NCBI GenBank assembly: GCA_965226215.1
Contig: CBDDCH010000002.1
Coordinates: forward strand, 1,798,001-1,862,000
DNA length: 64,000 nucleotides
Source: G963668345 sp965226215
Lineage (GTDB): Bacteria > Acidobacteriota > Terriglobia > Bryobacterales > UBA6623
Direction: 5' to 3'
In this document: positions 18,436-27,900 of the stretch, in pieces
How the letters are laid out: each line of letters begins with the position of its first letter
Position numbering within the stretch: position 1 is the stretch's first letter
Program-made: the position numbers and the translations under genes
Notes under the pieces: generated by a model
Told to the model about the DNA's origin: nothing
Databases searched by the model: none
What the model saw: the letters and a program-made list of their open reading frames with translations, nothing else

Positions 18436-19584
18436 CTACTTGCACGGGCGCACCAACTTGCCCAGAATGCAGGGATGCCGCGCGCCGGTCGCCGAGGGAA
18501 GGTTGGCTGGCCGGCGGTGGTAGGTCTCGTAAGCCAGCACGGCAAAGGCAAGGGCCTCTTTGGCGTCGCTGTCGATACCGAAGTCGTCGGAGGCCAACAC
18601 CTCGACATGGGGCAACGAGTCGCGCAGCCGATCCATGATTCGCGGATTGCGGAGACCGCCCCCGGAGACAATCAACTGGTCGACCGGCATCCGCGGTTTT
18701 ACAAAGCTCTCGATTCCGTCGGCGATGCTTCGGGCTGTAAAAGCCGTTGCCGTGGCTACCAGGTCAGCCGGCTGCGAGCCGCGACGCAGCAAGCCGAGGA
18801 CGAATTCCTCCCCAAACTGTTCTCGACCGGCGCTCTTGGGAGGAGTCTGCCTGAGGTAGGGCGACTCCATCAACTGACGCAGCAACCCCTCGTTGATCTT
18901 TCCCGACGCCGCCATGCGCCCGTCGCGATCAAAGCTCTCCGTACCGCGAGAAAACTGCGAGACCAGAGCATCGATCACCATATTGCCGGGGCCGGTGTCA
19001 AAGGCCAAGACGGCTTTAGGACCCGCGCCGGGTGGAATCGCCGTCACGTTCGCCATGCCGCCGATGTTTAGCGCAACACGGCCGAGTTTGGCGTCCCGGT
19101 AAAGCAGGTAGTCCACGTAGGGAACGAGCGGCGCGCCCTGCCCCCCGGCTGCGACGTCAGCCGGGCGGAAGTCGGCCACCACGGGCGCTCCCGTGCGCTC
19201 GGCGATCACCGCCGGCTCCCCGATCTGCAGGGTGCCGGCAACCTTGTGGCCGAACATGTCCGCTGCTTCGGCCTGATGGTAAATCGTCTGGCCATGAGAC
19301 CCGACAAGCGCGATTTCCTTCAGCGGGACGCTTGATCGCCCGCAGGTCTCCACCAGGGCTTCGGCAAATAGCTCGCCGAGCAGAAAGTTCATCCGGCTGA
19401 TCTTGGCAGTGTGGGTTTCCGCGTTCGATATTCCAAGGATCGCTTGGCGGACCCGCCGCGAATAGGGAATCGAATGAAACGCCCGCAGCTCGACCGTCTG
19501 CTCGAAGCCTTTGCCGCTGATCTCGACAAGCGCCACGTCGATGCCGTCGATCGAGGTGCCACTCATCAGTCCGGCTACGAGCAT
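18436..19584 (-). CDS. anmK: Anhydro-N-acetylmuramic acid kinase
   Basis: This 382-residue cytoplasmic kinase phosphorylates and opens 1,6-anhydro-MurNAc, recycling cell-wall sugars to MurNAc-6-phosphate. Visible signatures are the N-terminal LMSGTSIDGIDVALVE phosphate-binding loop, GSHGQTIYH, the AFDTGPGNMVIDA motif and the C-terminal SGGGLRNPRIMDRL. The length is normal. It lies 53 bp downstream of mutS on the same strand and could be co-transcribed, although the functions are unrelated. No murQ or muropeptide permease is seen nearby. Confidence 0.95.
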   Translation of the reverse strand: MLVAGLMSGTSIDGIDVALVEISGKGFEQTVELRAFHSIPYSRRVRQAILGISNAETHTAKISRMNFLLGELFAEALVETCGRSSVPLKEIALVGSHGQTIYHQAEAADMFGHKVAGTLQIGEPAVIAERTGAPVVADFRPADVAAGGQGAPLVPYVDYLLYRDAKLGRVALNIGGMANVTAIPPGAGPKAVLAFDTGPGNMVIDALVSQFSRGTESFDRDGRMAASGKINEGLLRQLMESPYLRQTPPKSAGREQFGEEFVLGLLRRGSQPADLVATATAFTARSIADGIESFVKPRMPVDQLIVSGGGLRNPRIMDRLRDSLPHVEVLASDDFGIDSDAKEALAFAVLAYETYHRRPANLPSATGARHPCILGKLVRPCK

Positions 19585-19637
19585 GGGGCTATTAGGTTAA
19601 CCCGCTTTCCCGTATTGCGAAATGATGCACGCAGTCA

Positions 19638-22286
19638 TCAACGCCGATCCGCCGGCGTCGCGGCACCCGACTGCTTCGGACCATCACGCAATCGCTGTTT
19701 CCAATGCTCAAGAAGGGCAAGCGCCTCGATTGGACGCATCTCGTCCAGGTTGAGGCTCTTCAACTCTTCGGCGATGCCCTGTTCGGTGGGAGTAAAAATA
19801 GACACCTGCACCGGCCCACCCGGACCGTCGCTCGACAGTTCTTGCGAGACCGTTTGCTCTCCCTGCTCATGCCGCGCCAGAACGGAACGCGCTCGCTCGA
19901 TGACGCCATCGGGAAGCCCGGCCAGCCGGGCGACTTCGATGCCGTAGCTGCGGTCAGCCTTGCCCGGCACCACCTTGCGAAGAAAGACCACTCGACCGCC
20001 GGCCTCTTTTACGGAGACGTGCAGGTTGACGACGCCGGCGAGCAGATCCGCCAGCTCGGTCAGCTCGTGGTAGTGGGTGGCGAAAAGCGTCTTCGCTCGT
20101 GTTTGGCCGTGGATGAACTCGACCACCGCCCAGGCGATCGCCAAGCCGTCAAACGTGGCCGTTCCGCGTCCGATTTCGTCGAGCAAAATCAGACTGGACG
20201 AGGTGGCGGTATTGAGGATCTCCGCCGCCTCGGTCATTTCCATCATGAACGTTGACCGCCCCATCGCCAGGTTGTCGCTGGCTCCGATGCGGGTGAAGAT
20301 CCTATCGACCACCGGCAACGAAGCACGCGAAGCAGGGACGAACGATCCCATCTGAGCCAGGATGACGATTAGCGCCGTCTGCCGCAGATAGGTTGACTTC
20401 CCGCCCATGTTCGGGCCGGTGATGATCGCCAGCAAATGATCCTCGCCGTTGAGGTAGACATCGTTGGGAATGAACCGCTCGGCTTGTTCGGTTTCGGCCA
20501 AACGCTCCACCACCGGGTGGCGGCCGGACTCGATCTGAATCTCATGATCGGAGTTTAGTTGCGGCCGCACGTAGCCATGCTCAGCGGCCACCTGGGCGAA
20601 GCAGCGCAGCACGTCCAGCTCAGCCACAGCCGTGGCCGTGGCCCGGATTCGCTTCGCCTGGGCCGCTACGTCGGCTCGCACCTCTTCCACCAGGGCCTGC
20701 TCTCGCTCGAGGATCCGTTCCTCCGCTTCGAGCACCTTCTGTTCGTACTCCTTGAGCTCGGGAGTAATAAAACGCTCGGCATTCAGCAGCGTTTGTTTGC
20801 GGTCGTAGTCGTCGGGAACCAGCGACAGGTTGGCCTTCGACACCTCGATGTAGAAACCAAAAACGTTGTTGAAGCGGACCTTGAGCGAGTGAATGCCCGT
20901 TCTCTCTCGTTCGCGCGCTTCCATTCGGGCAATGTAGGCCCGGCTACTCTTCCGTATGCCGCGCAGCTCGTCGAGATCATGGTCGATACCCTCTCGGATC
21001 ACGCCGCCGGCGGAAACCAGGGCCGGCGGCTCGTCGGCGAGGGTGTTGACGACGCGCTCGCGCACATCGGCCAACTCATCGATCCGCTCACTGAGCTCTC
21101 GCATGCGAGACGAATCGCACTGCGCCAACAGCGCGCGCAACATGGGCAGAGGCCGCAGCGACGAACCGAGAGCGAGCAGCTCACGCGGATTGGCCGATCC
21201 CAGGGTCACTTTGGCGAGCAGACGCTCGATGTCTTGGATTCGGGAAAGCTCGCGTCCGATTTCCGCGCGGGAAATGGTTTGCTCGAACAGATCTTCGACC
21301 CCATCGAGGCGAGAGCCGATCTCCCCGCCGTCCACCGACGGCCGCAACAGCCACTGCCGTAGCAGCCTCTTGCCCATGGCCGTTGCCGTCTGGTCGATGA
21401 CACCAAGCAGGCTGGACTCGGCACGCCCGCCGAACAGCGGTTCAATCAATTCAAGGTTGCGAACCGTCACCAGGTCGAGAACCATGTGGTCCTGGCGGCG
21501 GAAATAAGTCGGCGGTTCCAGGTGCTCTAACGACGCGCGCTGCGTGTCGCGAAGATAGTGGAGGATGGCGCCGGCCGCCGCCACGGCGCCGGGGTGTTGG
21601 GAAGCTCCCAGCCCATCCAGCGAATGCAATCCAAAGTGGTCGCGGAGGATCCGCTGTGTGTAGTCAACGTCGAAGACCCACGGCTCGAGTTCCGTCCGCA
21701 GATACGGAGCGTCGGTTGCGCCGGCTTCTGAATCGGCGAAAAGCGGGCCGGCGGAGGGAACGAGGACTTCCCGAGCCGAGAGGTGCTCGAGGAATTTCTC
21801 GGCCTCGCCTCTTGGAACCTCACTCATGCGGAACTCACCGGTCGAGATGTCTACGTACGCCAGTCCCATCTGCTCCTGCTTCTCGACGATGGCCGCCAAA
21901 TAGTTGTTTTCTCCGGGCTGAAGCAGGTTCAGATCGCTGGCCGTTCCGGGCGTGACGATGCGCGTCACCTCACGACGCACAAGTTTCTTCGCCTTTCGGG
22001 CGTCTTCCACCTGATCACAGACGGCAACCCGGTGTCCCTTGGCAATCAATTTGGCTACGTAGCCGTCGAGCGTATGCGCGGGCACGCCGCACATCGGAAT
22101 GGGTTGGCCCTTCTCCTTGTTGCGGGAAGTTAGCGTGATCTCGAGGTCGCGGGAGGCGACAATCGCATCCTCATAAAACAACTCATAGAAATCACCGAGC
22201 CGAAACATCAAAAGACAGTTCGGCGACTGCTTTTTGATCGCCTGATACTGACGCATCAAGGGCGTCGAAGGCTGCTGGGAGACCAT
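19638..22286 (-). CDS. mutS: DNA mismatch repair ATPase MutS
   Basis: I take ATG 22284-22286 as start (MVSQQPSTPLMRQYQAIKKQ), giving 882 residues; an upstream extension to 22373 reads through a repeat and looks spurious. The mismatch-binding N-terminus contains MFRLGDFYELFYEDA with the Phe-x-Glu-type wedge region, followed by connector, core and clamp domains, then the ATPase with Walker A GPNMGGKSTYLRQ, Walker B LILLDEIGRGTATFDG and the ATHYHEL motif. The frame is complete, which matters because the window is rich in homopolymer frameshifts: mutS itself looks intact. Confidence 0.96.
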   Translation of the reverse strand: MVSQQPSTPLMRQYQAIKKQSPNCLLMFRLGDFYELFYEDAIVASRDLEITLTSRNKEKGQPIPMCGVPAHTLDGYVAKLIAKGHRVAVCDQVEDARKAKKLVRREVTRIVTPGTASDLNLLQPGENNYLAAIVEKQEQMGLAYVDISTGEFRMSEVPRGEAEKFLEHLSAREVLVPSAGPLFADSEAGATDAPYLRTELEPWVFDVDYTQRILRDHFGLHSLDGLGASQHPGAVAAAGAILHYLRDTQRASLEHLEPPTYFRRQDHMVLDLVTVRNLELIEPLFGGRAESSLLGVIDQTATAMGKRLLRQWLLRPSVDGGEIGSRLDGVEDLFEQTISRAEIGRELSRIQDIERLLAKVTLGSANPRELLALGSSLRPLPMLRALLAQCDSSRMRELSERIDELADVRERVVNTLADEPPALVSAGGVIREGIDHDLDELRGIRKSSRAYIARMEARERERTGIHSLKVRFNNVFGFYIEVSKANLSLVPDDYDRKQTLLNAERFITPELKEYEQKVLEAEERILEREQALVEEVRADVAAQAKRIRATATAVAELDVLRCFAQVAAEHGYVRPQLNSDHEIQIESGRHPVVERLAETEQAERFIPNDVYLNGEDHLLAIITGPNMGGKSTYLRQTALIVILAQMGSFVPASRASLPVVDRIFTRIGASDNLAMGRSTFMMEMTEAAEILNTATSSSLILLDEIGRGTATFDGLAIAWAVVEFIHGQTRAKTLFATHYHELTELADLLAGVVNLHVSVKEAGGRVVFLRKVVPGKADRSYGIEVARLAGLPDGVIERARSVLARHEQGEQTVSQELSSDGPGGPVQVSIFTPTEQGIAEELKSLNLDEMRPIEALALLEHWKQRLRDGPKQSGAATPADRR

Positions 22287-22647
22287 GGTTCCGAGAGAGC
22301 GAATCCGATTATACCTGAGGCCGGGATAGCTGGTTCGGACGAGCAAATCGGAGCCGCGAACGCGAGCGGCCATGGCGCAATGCCTGTTACGGAGATTCGT
22401 CCTGTCACTGGCGTTCCAGGCTCAGTTGCTTGCTCCCGCACACCCTTGCCATGCCCGATTCGGAGCCGCGAACGCCAGTGAGCGGCCATGGCGCAATGGT
22501 GCAAGAAAACGGCCGCGGATCTGGCGGGTGAGCGAAGCGCCGACAGGAAAAGTGACCCGCCTAGCGCGCCCGCCTAGATCCACGCTACGGGCTCGTAGGC
22601 CAGGGTCTTCCCGTCAAGCGCACTGTGAATGACGCGGACTCCGAAAT
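22287..22647. other. Intergenic stretch with a direct repeat
   Basis: Two direct repeats of about 35 bp start CGGAGCCGCGAACG (near 22349 and 22460) and both end GAGCGGCCATGGCGCAATG. They lie in the region that should carry the mutS promoter. The right 100 bp abut ISL3 copy 3. No gene recognised. Confidence 0.5.
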
Positions 22648-23946
22648 GGCTCTTCCTGGTTTTAAGTGGGCGAAGGAGCCAGATCGAGTTTCCCACAGTG
22701 GAAGTAGATGGCGTTGATGAAGTTCTGTTGATTGCGGAAACCGCGCGCCGTGGCCTTGACCCATTGAATCCTTGAGTTCAACCCCTCGCTGACCGCGTTC
22801 GTAATGCGGTGTTTCAGATACGTGAGTATGTTTTCGAGGCGAGCCGTCAACATCCGCGCTACGGTGACCATCGGCGTCAGCCGGCTGCGACTCGCCCAGC
22901 CGCGCCATTGCTCGAAGAAAGCTCGCGCCGCCGATTCGCGACGATAGTCGAACAGCCGCATCGCCGTTTCCTTCAACGCCCACGCCCGCGCCGTCTTCAA
23001 GTCGCTTTCGCGCAGCGCGCGGAACTCGCGCCAGGCGTCCTCGGAAAAGTTCGCCGGATGCCGCAGCCAAGCGTACTTCGTGCCTGTCAAACGCTCGTCG
23101 CCGAGGGCCAGTAAACGCTTGTTCTCCGCCCGCCGCACCTGGTCCACCGCCTTCGCCAGATGCGCCGCGATGTGATATTTGTCGTAAACGATCTTTTTCT
23201 CCGATTCGTCGAGATGCTCCCGGGTCGAGGCGACGTAAGGATCCCACATGTCCATCGCGACGGCCTCGACTCGGGCGAGTTGCTCTGCGCTCAACGTCTT
23301 CCAAAAGCCGTCCAGGCTGGCCTGGCTGCGTCCCTCGGCGACGAACAACACGCACGAGCGGTTGAGATCGTTGACGACGGTGAGATAGCGATGGCGCTTG
23401 CGGAAGCTCTTCTCGTCGACGCCCAGGTAGGGAATCGGCTCTGCCGCGCGACGTTCGAGCCCACGTTGCACGGCGCGTTCCAGGATGCCGTGAATCTCGT
23501 CCCAGCTCAGCGCCAGCAACTCGGCGATGCCTTGCTGGCTGGCTTCCTTCAGCCACGAGATCGCGAGAGCTTCAAACAGCGCGGTGAAGCGGCTGGAAGC
23601 CTCGGCCCAGGGCAGTCGCACGACGCGCGGCCCGTGCTCGGAGCAGTCGCTGCGCGGCGGCCGGGCGTGCAGGATCGTGCGGTACTGACAGGTGTCGAGG
23701 TGACGCCAGCGGCGTTCGGGCTGATGATCGTGGAGTGCGCACACGGCGCTGCATTGGCGGCACGGCCAGCGGACTTGCTCGTCGTGTTCGAGGAAGACGT
23801 GGACTTCGCCGTCGGCTCGGCGCAGCTCCACTCGCACGACTTTCCAGGGACTTTCGATGCCCAGAATCTGGCGGTATAGCTCGCGGTCTTGCATCCCGCG
23901 AGACTACCACCGAGCCTCACTCGCCCACTAGAAACCCGGAAGAACC
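22648..23946 (-). mobile_element. ISL3-family insertion sequence, copy 3
   Basis: The element is 1299 bp with left end GGCTCTTCCTGGTTTTAAG and right end (inverted) GGTTCTTCCGGGTTTCTAG. Eight-base flanks (TCCGAAAT left, ACTTGTTG right) do not match, so either the duplication has decayed or the site has been rearranged by recombination between copies. The right side cuts into a reading frame whose C-terminus survives at 23949-24044. Confidence 0.92.
22662..23894 (-). CDS. ISL3-family transposase, intact
   Basis: The protein is 410 residues, complete from ATG to TAA. Order of features: N-terminal Cys/His zinc region (CRQCSAVCALHDHQ, DCSEHGP), helix-turn-helix (EASQQGIAELLALSWDEIHG), and the ISL3 DDE domain with YLGVDEKSFRKRHRY, AVAMDMWDPYVAS, YDKYHIAAHL and the C-terminal EGLNSRIQWVKATARGFRN. 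Only scattered substitutions separate it from copies 1 and 2, so the three copies are recent. Confidence 0.96.
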   Translation of the reverse strand: MQDRELYRQILGIESPWKVVRVELRRADGEVHVFLEHDEQVRWPCRQCSAVCALHDHQPERRWRHLDTCQYRTILHARPPRSDCSEHGPRVVRLPWAEASSRFTALFEALAISWLKEASQQGIAELLALSWDEIHGILERAVQRGLERRAAEPIPYLGVDEKSFRKRHRYLTVVNDLNRSCVLFVAEGRSQASLDGFWKTLSAEQLARVEAVAMDMWDPYVASTREHLDESEKKIVYDKYHIAAHLAKAVDQVRRAENKRLLALGDERLTGTKYAWLRHPANFSEDAWREFRALRESDLKTARAWALKETAMRLFDYRRESAARAFFEQWRGWASRSRLTPMVTVARMLTARLENILTYLKHRITNAVSEGLNSRIQWVKATARGFRNQQNFINAIYFHCGKLDLAPSPT

Positions 23947-23948
23947 AC

Positions 23949-24044
23949 TTGTTGGTGCGCGCCAGTAAGGAACAGGAAGTGAAGGCCTCGGGGTCGGATT
24001 GGACCGAGTATTTAGCCCAGTTCTTTGCCAAGCGTTATGGGTAG
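23949..24044 (+). pseudogene. C-terminal remnant of a gene cut by ISL3 copy 3
   Basis: An open frame runs from the IS edge to TAG at 24042, encoding LLVRASKEQEVKASGSDW then TEYLAQFFAKRYG. It has the composition of a real protein tail and stands 6 bp before the next gene. The family is not recognised, and no matching N-terminal part was identified on the left side of the IS. Confidence 0.4.
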
Positions 24045-24050
24045 GTGTAA

Positions 24051-24704
24051 ATGAGAACTTGCTCGACGGTTGTTTGTGTCCTGCTGTGCTCGATCGCGAT
24101 GCTACCGAGCATCGCTTGCGGCCAGGAGCCGGTTGTTCCTAACGCGACGGAACCGAGTCCTGATCTCACACCAGAGCAAGTCATCGCCATTCAGCTCAAC
24201 GCACTCAAGAACAACGACCGGCCGTCCCCAGACCACGGAATCGGAATCACTTTCAACTTCGCCTCGCCGGGGAACAAGGCCTTCACCGGTCCGTTAGCTA
24301 GATTCATCCGGATGGTAAAGGACCCGGTTTACCGCCCCATGCTGAACCATCGGTCGTACGCTCGGGAAGCTGTCGAAACCTTCGGCGACATGGCCCGTCA
24401 ACGGGTCACGATCGTTGACGCCGGCGGGAGGCGAATCGTCTATATCTTTATTCTGTCGAAGCAGACGGAGCCGCCTTACGAAGACTGCTGGATGACGGAC
24501 AGCGTGATGAGGGTAGTCGATGAGTCCGGGCCGAGGCGGGTGGCCGGAGTCCGAGTGCTTGGTTGCACAAATTCAGGATCGGTTATAGGCGGACAATCCC
24601 TGGACCGCTCCCTCACGGTCGCGGCTCGGAAGACTCTGCGAACAAACCACTTCCGGGCCAGACGGACGATCGTATGGTCCTTCGGGAAAGGGCTTTTCAA
24701 ATAA
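24051..24704 (+). CDS. Secreted protein (DUF4864-like), C-terminus supplied by a MITE
   Basis: The 217-residue protein starts MRTCSTVVCVLLCSIAMLPS, a signal peptide with a possible lipobox-like Cys (SIACGQ). The mature part reads DLTPEQVIAIQLNALKNND, FNFASPGNKAFTG and VYRPMLNHRSYA, matching the DUF4864 pattern of small exported proteins of unknown function. From about residue 168 (VLGCTNSGSV onward) the frame lies entirely inside MITE copy A, which contributes about 50 residues and the TAA stop. The native ending was probably near GVRV. Whether the altered protein works is unknown. Confidence 0.7.
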   Translation: MRTCSTVVCVLLCSIAMLPSIACGQEPVVPNATEPSPDLTPEQVIAIQLNALKNNDRPSPDHGIGITFNFASPGNKAFTGPLARFIRMVKDPVYRPMLNHRSYAREAVETFGDMARQRVTIVDAGGRRIVYIFILSKQTEPPYEDCWMTDSVMRVVDESGPRRVAGVRVLGCTNSGSVIGGQSLDRSLTVAARKTLRTNHFRARRTIVWSFGKGLFK

Positions 24705-24729
24705 CGCGAACTTTTGCCACCAAGCACTA
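24553..24729. repeat. 177-bp MITE, copy A
   Basis: The element is bounded by inverted repeats AGTGCTTGGTTGC (left) and GCCACCAAGCACTAG (right, one mismatch). The interior is nearly identical to copies at 49365-49541 and 61281-61457. It contains no transposase. The first base pair of the left end differs from copy C, and the element overlaps the 3' end of the upstream gene. Confidence 0.88.
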
Positions 24730-24820
24730 GATCCGACCGCGCCTGCTTTTTGAGCGAAATCAACCATTGAAGCGAGGAACGGAGCCAACCTGAACAACCG
24801 GGGACCGGCTCCAGGTCACC

Positions 24821-26419
24821 GTGACCTCTCGAATGCCGTGGCTTCTGCTGTTGCTTGTGTTGCTCGCCTTTGGCTCTACGCTTACGTCGTCTTTTCACTT
24901 CGATGATTATTCACTGTTTTCTGATCCCCTAGTGACTTCTCCTTCGGGATGGTGGGAAGTTTTTCGGCTGGAACAGACCCGGCCTCTCACCTACCTGACG
25001 TTCTGGCTCAACTACCAGCTTGGTGGAACCGAAGCGTGGGGGTATCACGCGGTGAACCTCGCCTGCCATCTCATGGCGGTTTGGTTGGCCTGGTCCCTTT
25101 TCAACCGGCTGGTTGGGAGGCGGGCGGCGATCGTTGCAACCGTGGTGTTCGCGGTGCATCCAGTTCAGACAGAACCGATTGCGTACGTGTTTGGCCGAGC
25201 CACGCTGCTGGCAGCTTTGTTTTGCCTGTTGTCTTGGCGCGCGTGGAACGGCGGCAACCGGTGGCGTGCCGTAGCCTACTTCACGGCTGGCTTGCTGGCT
25301 AAAGAAGAGGCGATTGCCTTCCCGGTTTTCTTGGCAGGCTATGAATGGATGCGTCGGCGAGCCGGCCCACTGGGCGGTAGAAGCGATATCGAGTGGTCGC
25401 GAATGATGCGACCGCTCGCCGCTGCCCTGGGGATCGGAATGCTGGCCACAGCCCGACTCTTCTACGCCGCTCTCGTTACGAAGGGAGCGGGCATCGCAGT
25501 TGGGTTGGGTGAGATCACACCCGGAACCTACTTCCTGACTCAAGGCCGGGCTGTTTGGGAGTACCTGCGGCTGACGGTTTGGCCCGCGGGGCTTAATTTC
25601 GATCGCGACTTTCGGCTCTCCACCGAGTGGGATGCCGCTACGGCGACGGCGTGGATAGCGCTGGCGCTGCTCGTCATCGCCGGTTGCTGGTCGCTACGCA
25701 AGTGGCCGGGAGCGTTTTGGCTGCTCGGGACTCTGGTGCTGCTGGTTCCGACCTCGGGCATCATTCCGCTGGCGGACTTGGTAGCGGAACGCCGGCTGTA
25801 TCTGCCTTTACTCAGCCTGAGTCTCGCGATCGGGATCATTTTGGCGCGCGCTCCGCGATACACGGTCGCGGTGTTAGCTCTTCTGCTCAGCGGGCTTAGC
25901 TTGCAAAGAAGTTGGGTGTGGCACAGCGAAGAGAGCCTTTGGCGGGATACGGTGGCTAAATCCCCAGCCAAGGTTCGCCCCAAGATTCAGCTCGCGAGAG
26001 CTCTTGGAGCGAAGCAGCCGCCGGCGCGCAATGAGCAGCTTCGGCTGTTGGATGAAGCCCGATCTCTGGCTCCCCACGATCCCGATGTAGCGACCGAGAT
26101 CGGTGTTGTCTACCTGCAGATGGGCCGCCCATCGGATGCTTCCCGGGAGTTTTCGGTAGCGCTGACCGCATCGCCAAACGACCCGCAGGCGCTGACGAAC
26201 TATGGAGCTGCCCTGTACGCGCTTGGTCGCGGCGAGGAGGCCGCCGAGACTTTTCGGACCGCACTCGGAATCGATCCCTGTAACTTCGATGCCCGCAACA
26301 ACTTGATCCTCGCTTATCGCAGCCGAGGAGATACGCTTGCCGCCCAACGCACCGCGGGGTCACCCGTAGGCTGCCGGTTTACCGCCGAGCAACAGCAAAT
26401 GATCGAAGCGGTGAGATAG
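24821..26419 (+). CDS. Polytopic membrane protein with TPR tail, TMTC/GT-C-like
   Basis: The protein has about 532 residues from GTG 24821, or a few less from the ATG at the fifth codon. About ten membrane segments occupy residues 5-350; an acidic FDD motif after the first (SFHFDDYSLF) and HPVQTEPIAYVFGRATLLAA in the second third are characteristic of TMTC-like GT-C glycosyltransferases. The C-terminal 150 residues are tetratricopeptide repeats (DPDVATEIGVVYLQMGRPSD, then NDPQALTNYGAALYALGRGE). The likely role is transfer of a sugar onto a protein or lipid in the periplasm; the substrate is unknown. Confidence 0.83.
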   Translation: MTSRMPWLLLLLVLLAFGSTLTSSFHFDDYSLFSDPLVTSPSGWWEVFRLEQTRPLTYLTFWLNYQLGGTEAWGYHAVNLACHLMAVWLAWSLFNRLVGRRAAIVATVVFAVHPVQTEPIAYVFGRATLLAALFCLLSWRAWNGGNRWRAVAYFTAGLLAKEEAIAFPVFLAGYEWMRRRAGPLGGRSDIEWSRMMRPLAAALGIGMLATARLFYAALVTKGAGIAVGLGEITPGTYFLTQGRAVWEYLRLTVWPAGLNFDRDFRLSTEWDAATATAWIALALLVIAGCWSLRKWPGAFWLLGTLVLLVPTSGIIPLADLVAERRLYLPLLSLSLAIGIILARAPRYTVAVLALLLSGLSLQRSWVWHSEESLWRDTVAKSPAKVRPKIQLARALGAKQPPARNEQLRLLDEARSLAPHDPDVATEIGVVYLQMGRPSDASREFSVALTASPNDPQALTNYGAALYALGRGEEAAETFRTALGIDPCNFDARNNLILAYRSRGDTLAAQRTAGSPVGCRFTAEQQQMIEAVR

Positions 26420-26469
26420 GGCGCTCCTGCCTCTACCGGGCCCGTCCGTTGAGCGCTCGCAGCTGAGAA

Positions 26470-26491
26470 CCTGGCGAGAAAAGCGGGTTAG
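26470..26491. repeat. Dispersed palindromic repeat, right half
   Basis: CTGGCGAGAAAAGCGGGTTAG matches the right arm of the element at 51248-51432. On the minus strand it begins with the cheX stop codon, TAACCCGCTTTTCTCGCC. A second copy likewise begins at a stop codon (15134). Confidence 0.55.
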
Positions 26492-26958
26492 TCAGCCATT
26501 TCGACCAGCGTCAAAGAAAATGGGCCCCGGCTGGAGTCAAAATCCATGCGCATCGATTCGTTGCCTCCGCAAACCCTCAGCGTGAATTGACTGCCTTCTA
26601 CGACCGAGGGCATGGATAAGTGTGTTCCAGAGGGGAGCGAAGACTTCAGGTTCCCTGCGATCATGTTGACGATTTCGCCCATCGTGTCGCGGACATCGTC
26701 GTCCAATGAATCCGGCTGCTCGATCGACATCAGTTGCGCTGTCAGGGCAAACGATAGGGGGCGTTCACATTCGAGTAGGACGGCGCCCTTCCAGTTGCCG
26801 GCGAAGTAGACGGCGCCTACGACGGGGTGGGAGAGTTCTCGAACCTCGGAACTTTCGAAGGGCGTCACCTGGGTGCCAAGCATCGTAGAGAATATTTCCT
26901 GCACGACGGTGGTCGCGGTGTCCTTGTAATTATGAAGCTCTGTTGTCGTCTGGCTCAT
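26488..26958 (-). CDS. CheX-type chemotaxis phosphatase
   Basis: The 156-residue protein has the CheC/CheX/FliY phosphatase fold; the active-site helix reads DDVRDTMGEIVNMIAGNLKS, with the Glu and Asn that act on CheY-P. It should dephosphorylate CheY-P in the cytoplasm and so end a signal. It is the last gene of a leftward chemotaxis operon, 90 bp after cheR. The frame is intact. Its TAA stop is part of a dispersed repeat. Confidence 0.85.
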   Translation of the reverse strand: MSQTTTELHNYKDTATTVVQEIFSTMLGTQVTPFESSEVRELSHPVVGAVYFAGNWKGAVLLECERPLSFALTAQLMSIEQPDSLDDDVRDTMGEIVNMIAGNLKSSLPSGTHLSMPSVVEGSQFTLRVCGGNESMRMDFDSSRGPFSLTLVEMAD

Positions 26959-27048
26959 GACGGCCTCCGGTTCAGCATCCGTTCCCTTCCGATAGCTGTC
27001 GTCCGCTCCGGCGCGAAGCCGCGATGGGCGCGGCTCGGGCCGTGAGAG

Positions 27049-27900
27049 TTAAGATCCGGGATTCTCGTACATGATTCCGCGCCCGACCTGCCGGCGGATG
27101 AATTGGTCATCGATGTTGAGCGTTGTCTCGCTCGAGCCGAGGATCAGATATCCTTCCGGACGGACATGCTTTCGAATCCTGCTCAGAATGTCTCGTTTCG
27201 TTTCCATATCGAAATAGATCAGTCCGTTGCGGCAAAGGACGACATCGAACTGCCCGAGCGCCGGCAAACTCAATGTAAGGTTCAGTTTTGCCCAACGAAC
27301 CATCCGCCGGACCTCGGGACTGATTTCCCACTCCATGCCGTGACGCGTGAAGTACTTCACCAGATATTTGGCCGGGAGCCCGCGGTTGACCTCTAGCTGC
27401 ATGAAGCGGCCTTGTCGGGCCTTGTCGAGTATCTCGTCGGAGAGGTCAGTGCCTAGAAGTTCGATTTGAGCCGGCCCTAGTCCCATTTCGAGCCACATCA
27501 TGGCCAAACTATAGGCTTCCTGCCCCGAGGAGCAAGCTGCCGACCAGAAGCGCACCGGGCGCCGTCCGGCGGTGCGTTCAACCAGTTTGGGGATCAACTC
27601 TTTCTGAAGCGTTTCGAAGGGCGTCACGTCGCGGAAGAACAGGGTTTCATTGGTGGTCATCGCCTCGACCACCTTGTGGCGCAATCGCTCTCCGCCCGTG
27701 GCGCGGATGAGCCTGCACAGGTCGTCGAGCGACGTGGCGCCTTCGCTCTTGACGACCGGCAGCAGGCGAGCTTCCAGCAGGTATCCTTTTGACTCGTCCA
27801 GCACGATGCCCGAGTCTTGGTGGACCGTGCGGCACAAGAAGTCGAAATTTTCCGGCTTGAGGCTTTTCAGTTCGTCCTGTTGCGCGCTGATCGGGGCCAT
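27049..27900 (-). CDS. cheR: Chemotaxis methyltransferase CheR
   Basis: The 283-residue enzyme methylates Glu side chains of chemoreceptors using S-adenosylmethionine. The N-terminal helical domain (about 15-75) precedes the catalytic domain with TTNETLFFRD, the SAM-binding RFWSAACSSGQEAYSLAM and VVLCRNGLIYFD, close to the family motif CRNVLIYF. The frame is intact and starts about 10 bp after the end of the cheB frame. With its operon receptor truncated by a stop, its substrate would have to be encoded elsewhere. Confidence 0.94.
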   Translation of the reverse strand: MAPISAQQDELKSLKPENFDFLCRTVHQDSGIVLDESKGYLLEARLLPVVKSEGATSLDDLCRLIRATGGERLRHKVVEAMTTNETLFFRDVTPFETLQKELIPKLVERTAGRRPVRFWSAACSSGQEAYSLAMMWLEMGLGPAQIELLGTDLSDEILDKARQGRFMQLEVNRGLPAKYLVKYFTRHGMEWEISPEVRRMVRWAKLNLTLSLPALGQFDVVLCRNGLIYFDMETKRDILSRIRKHVRPEGYLILGSSETTLNIDDQFIRRQVGRGIMYENPGS

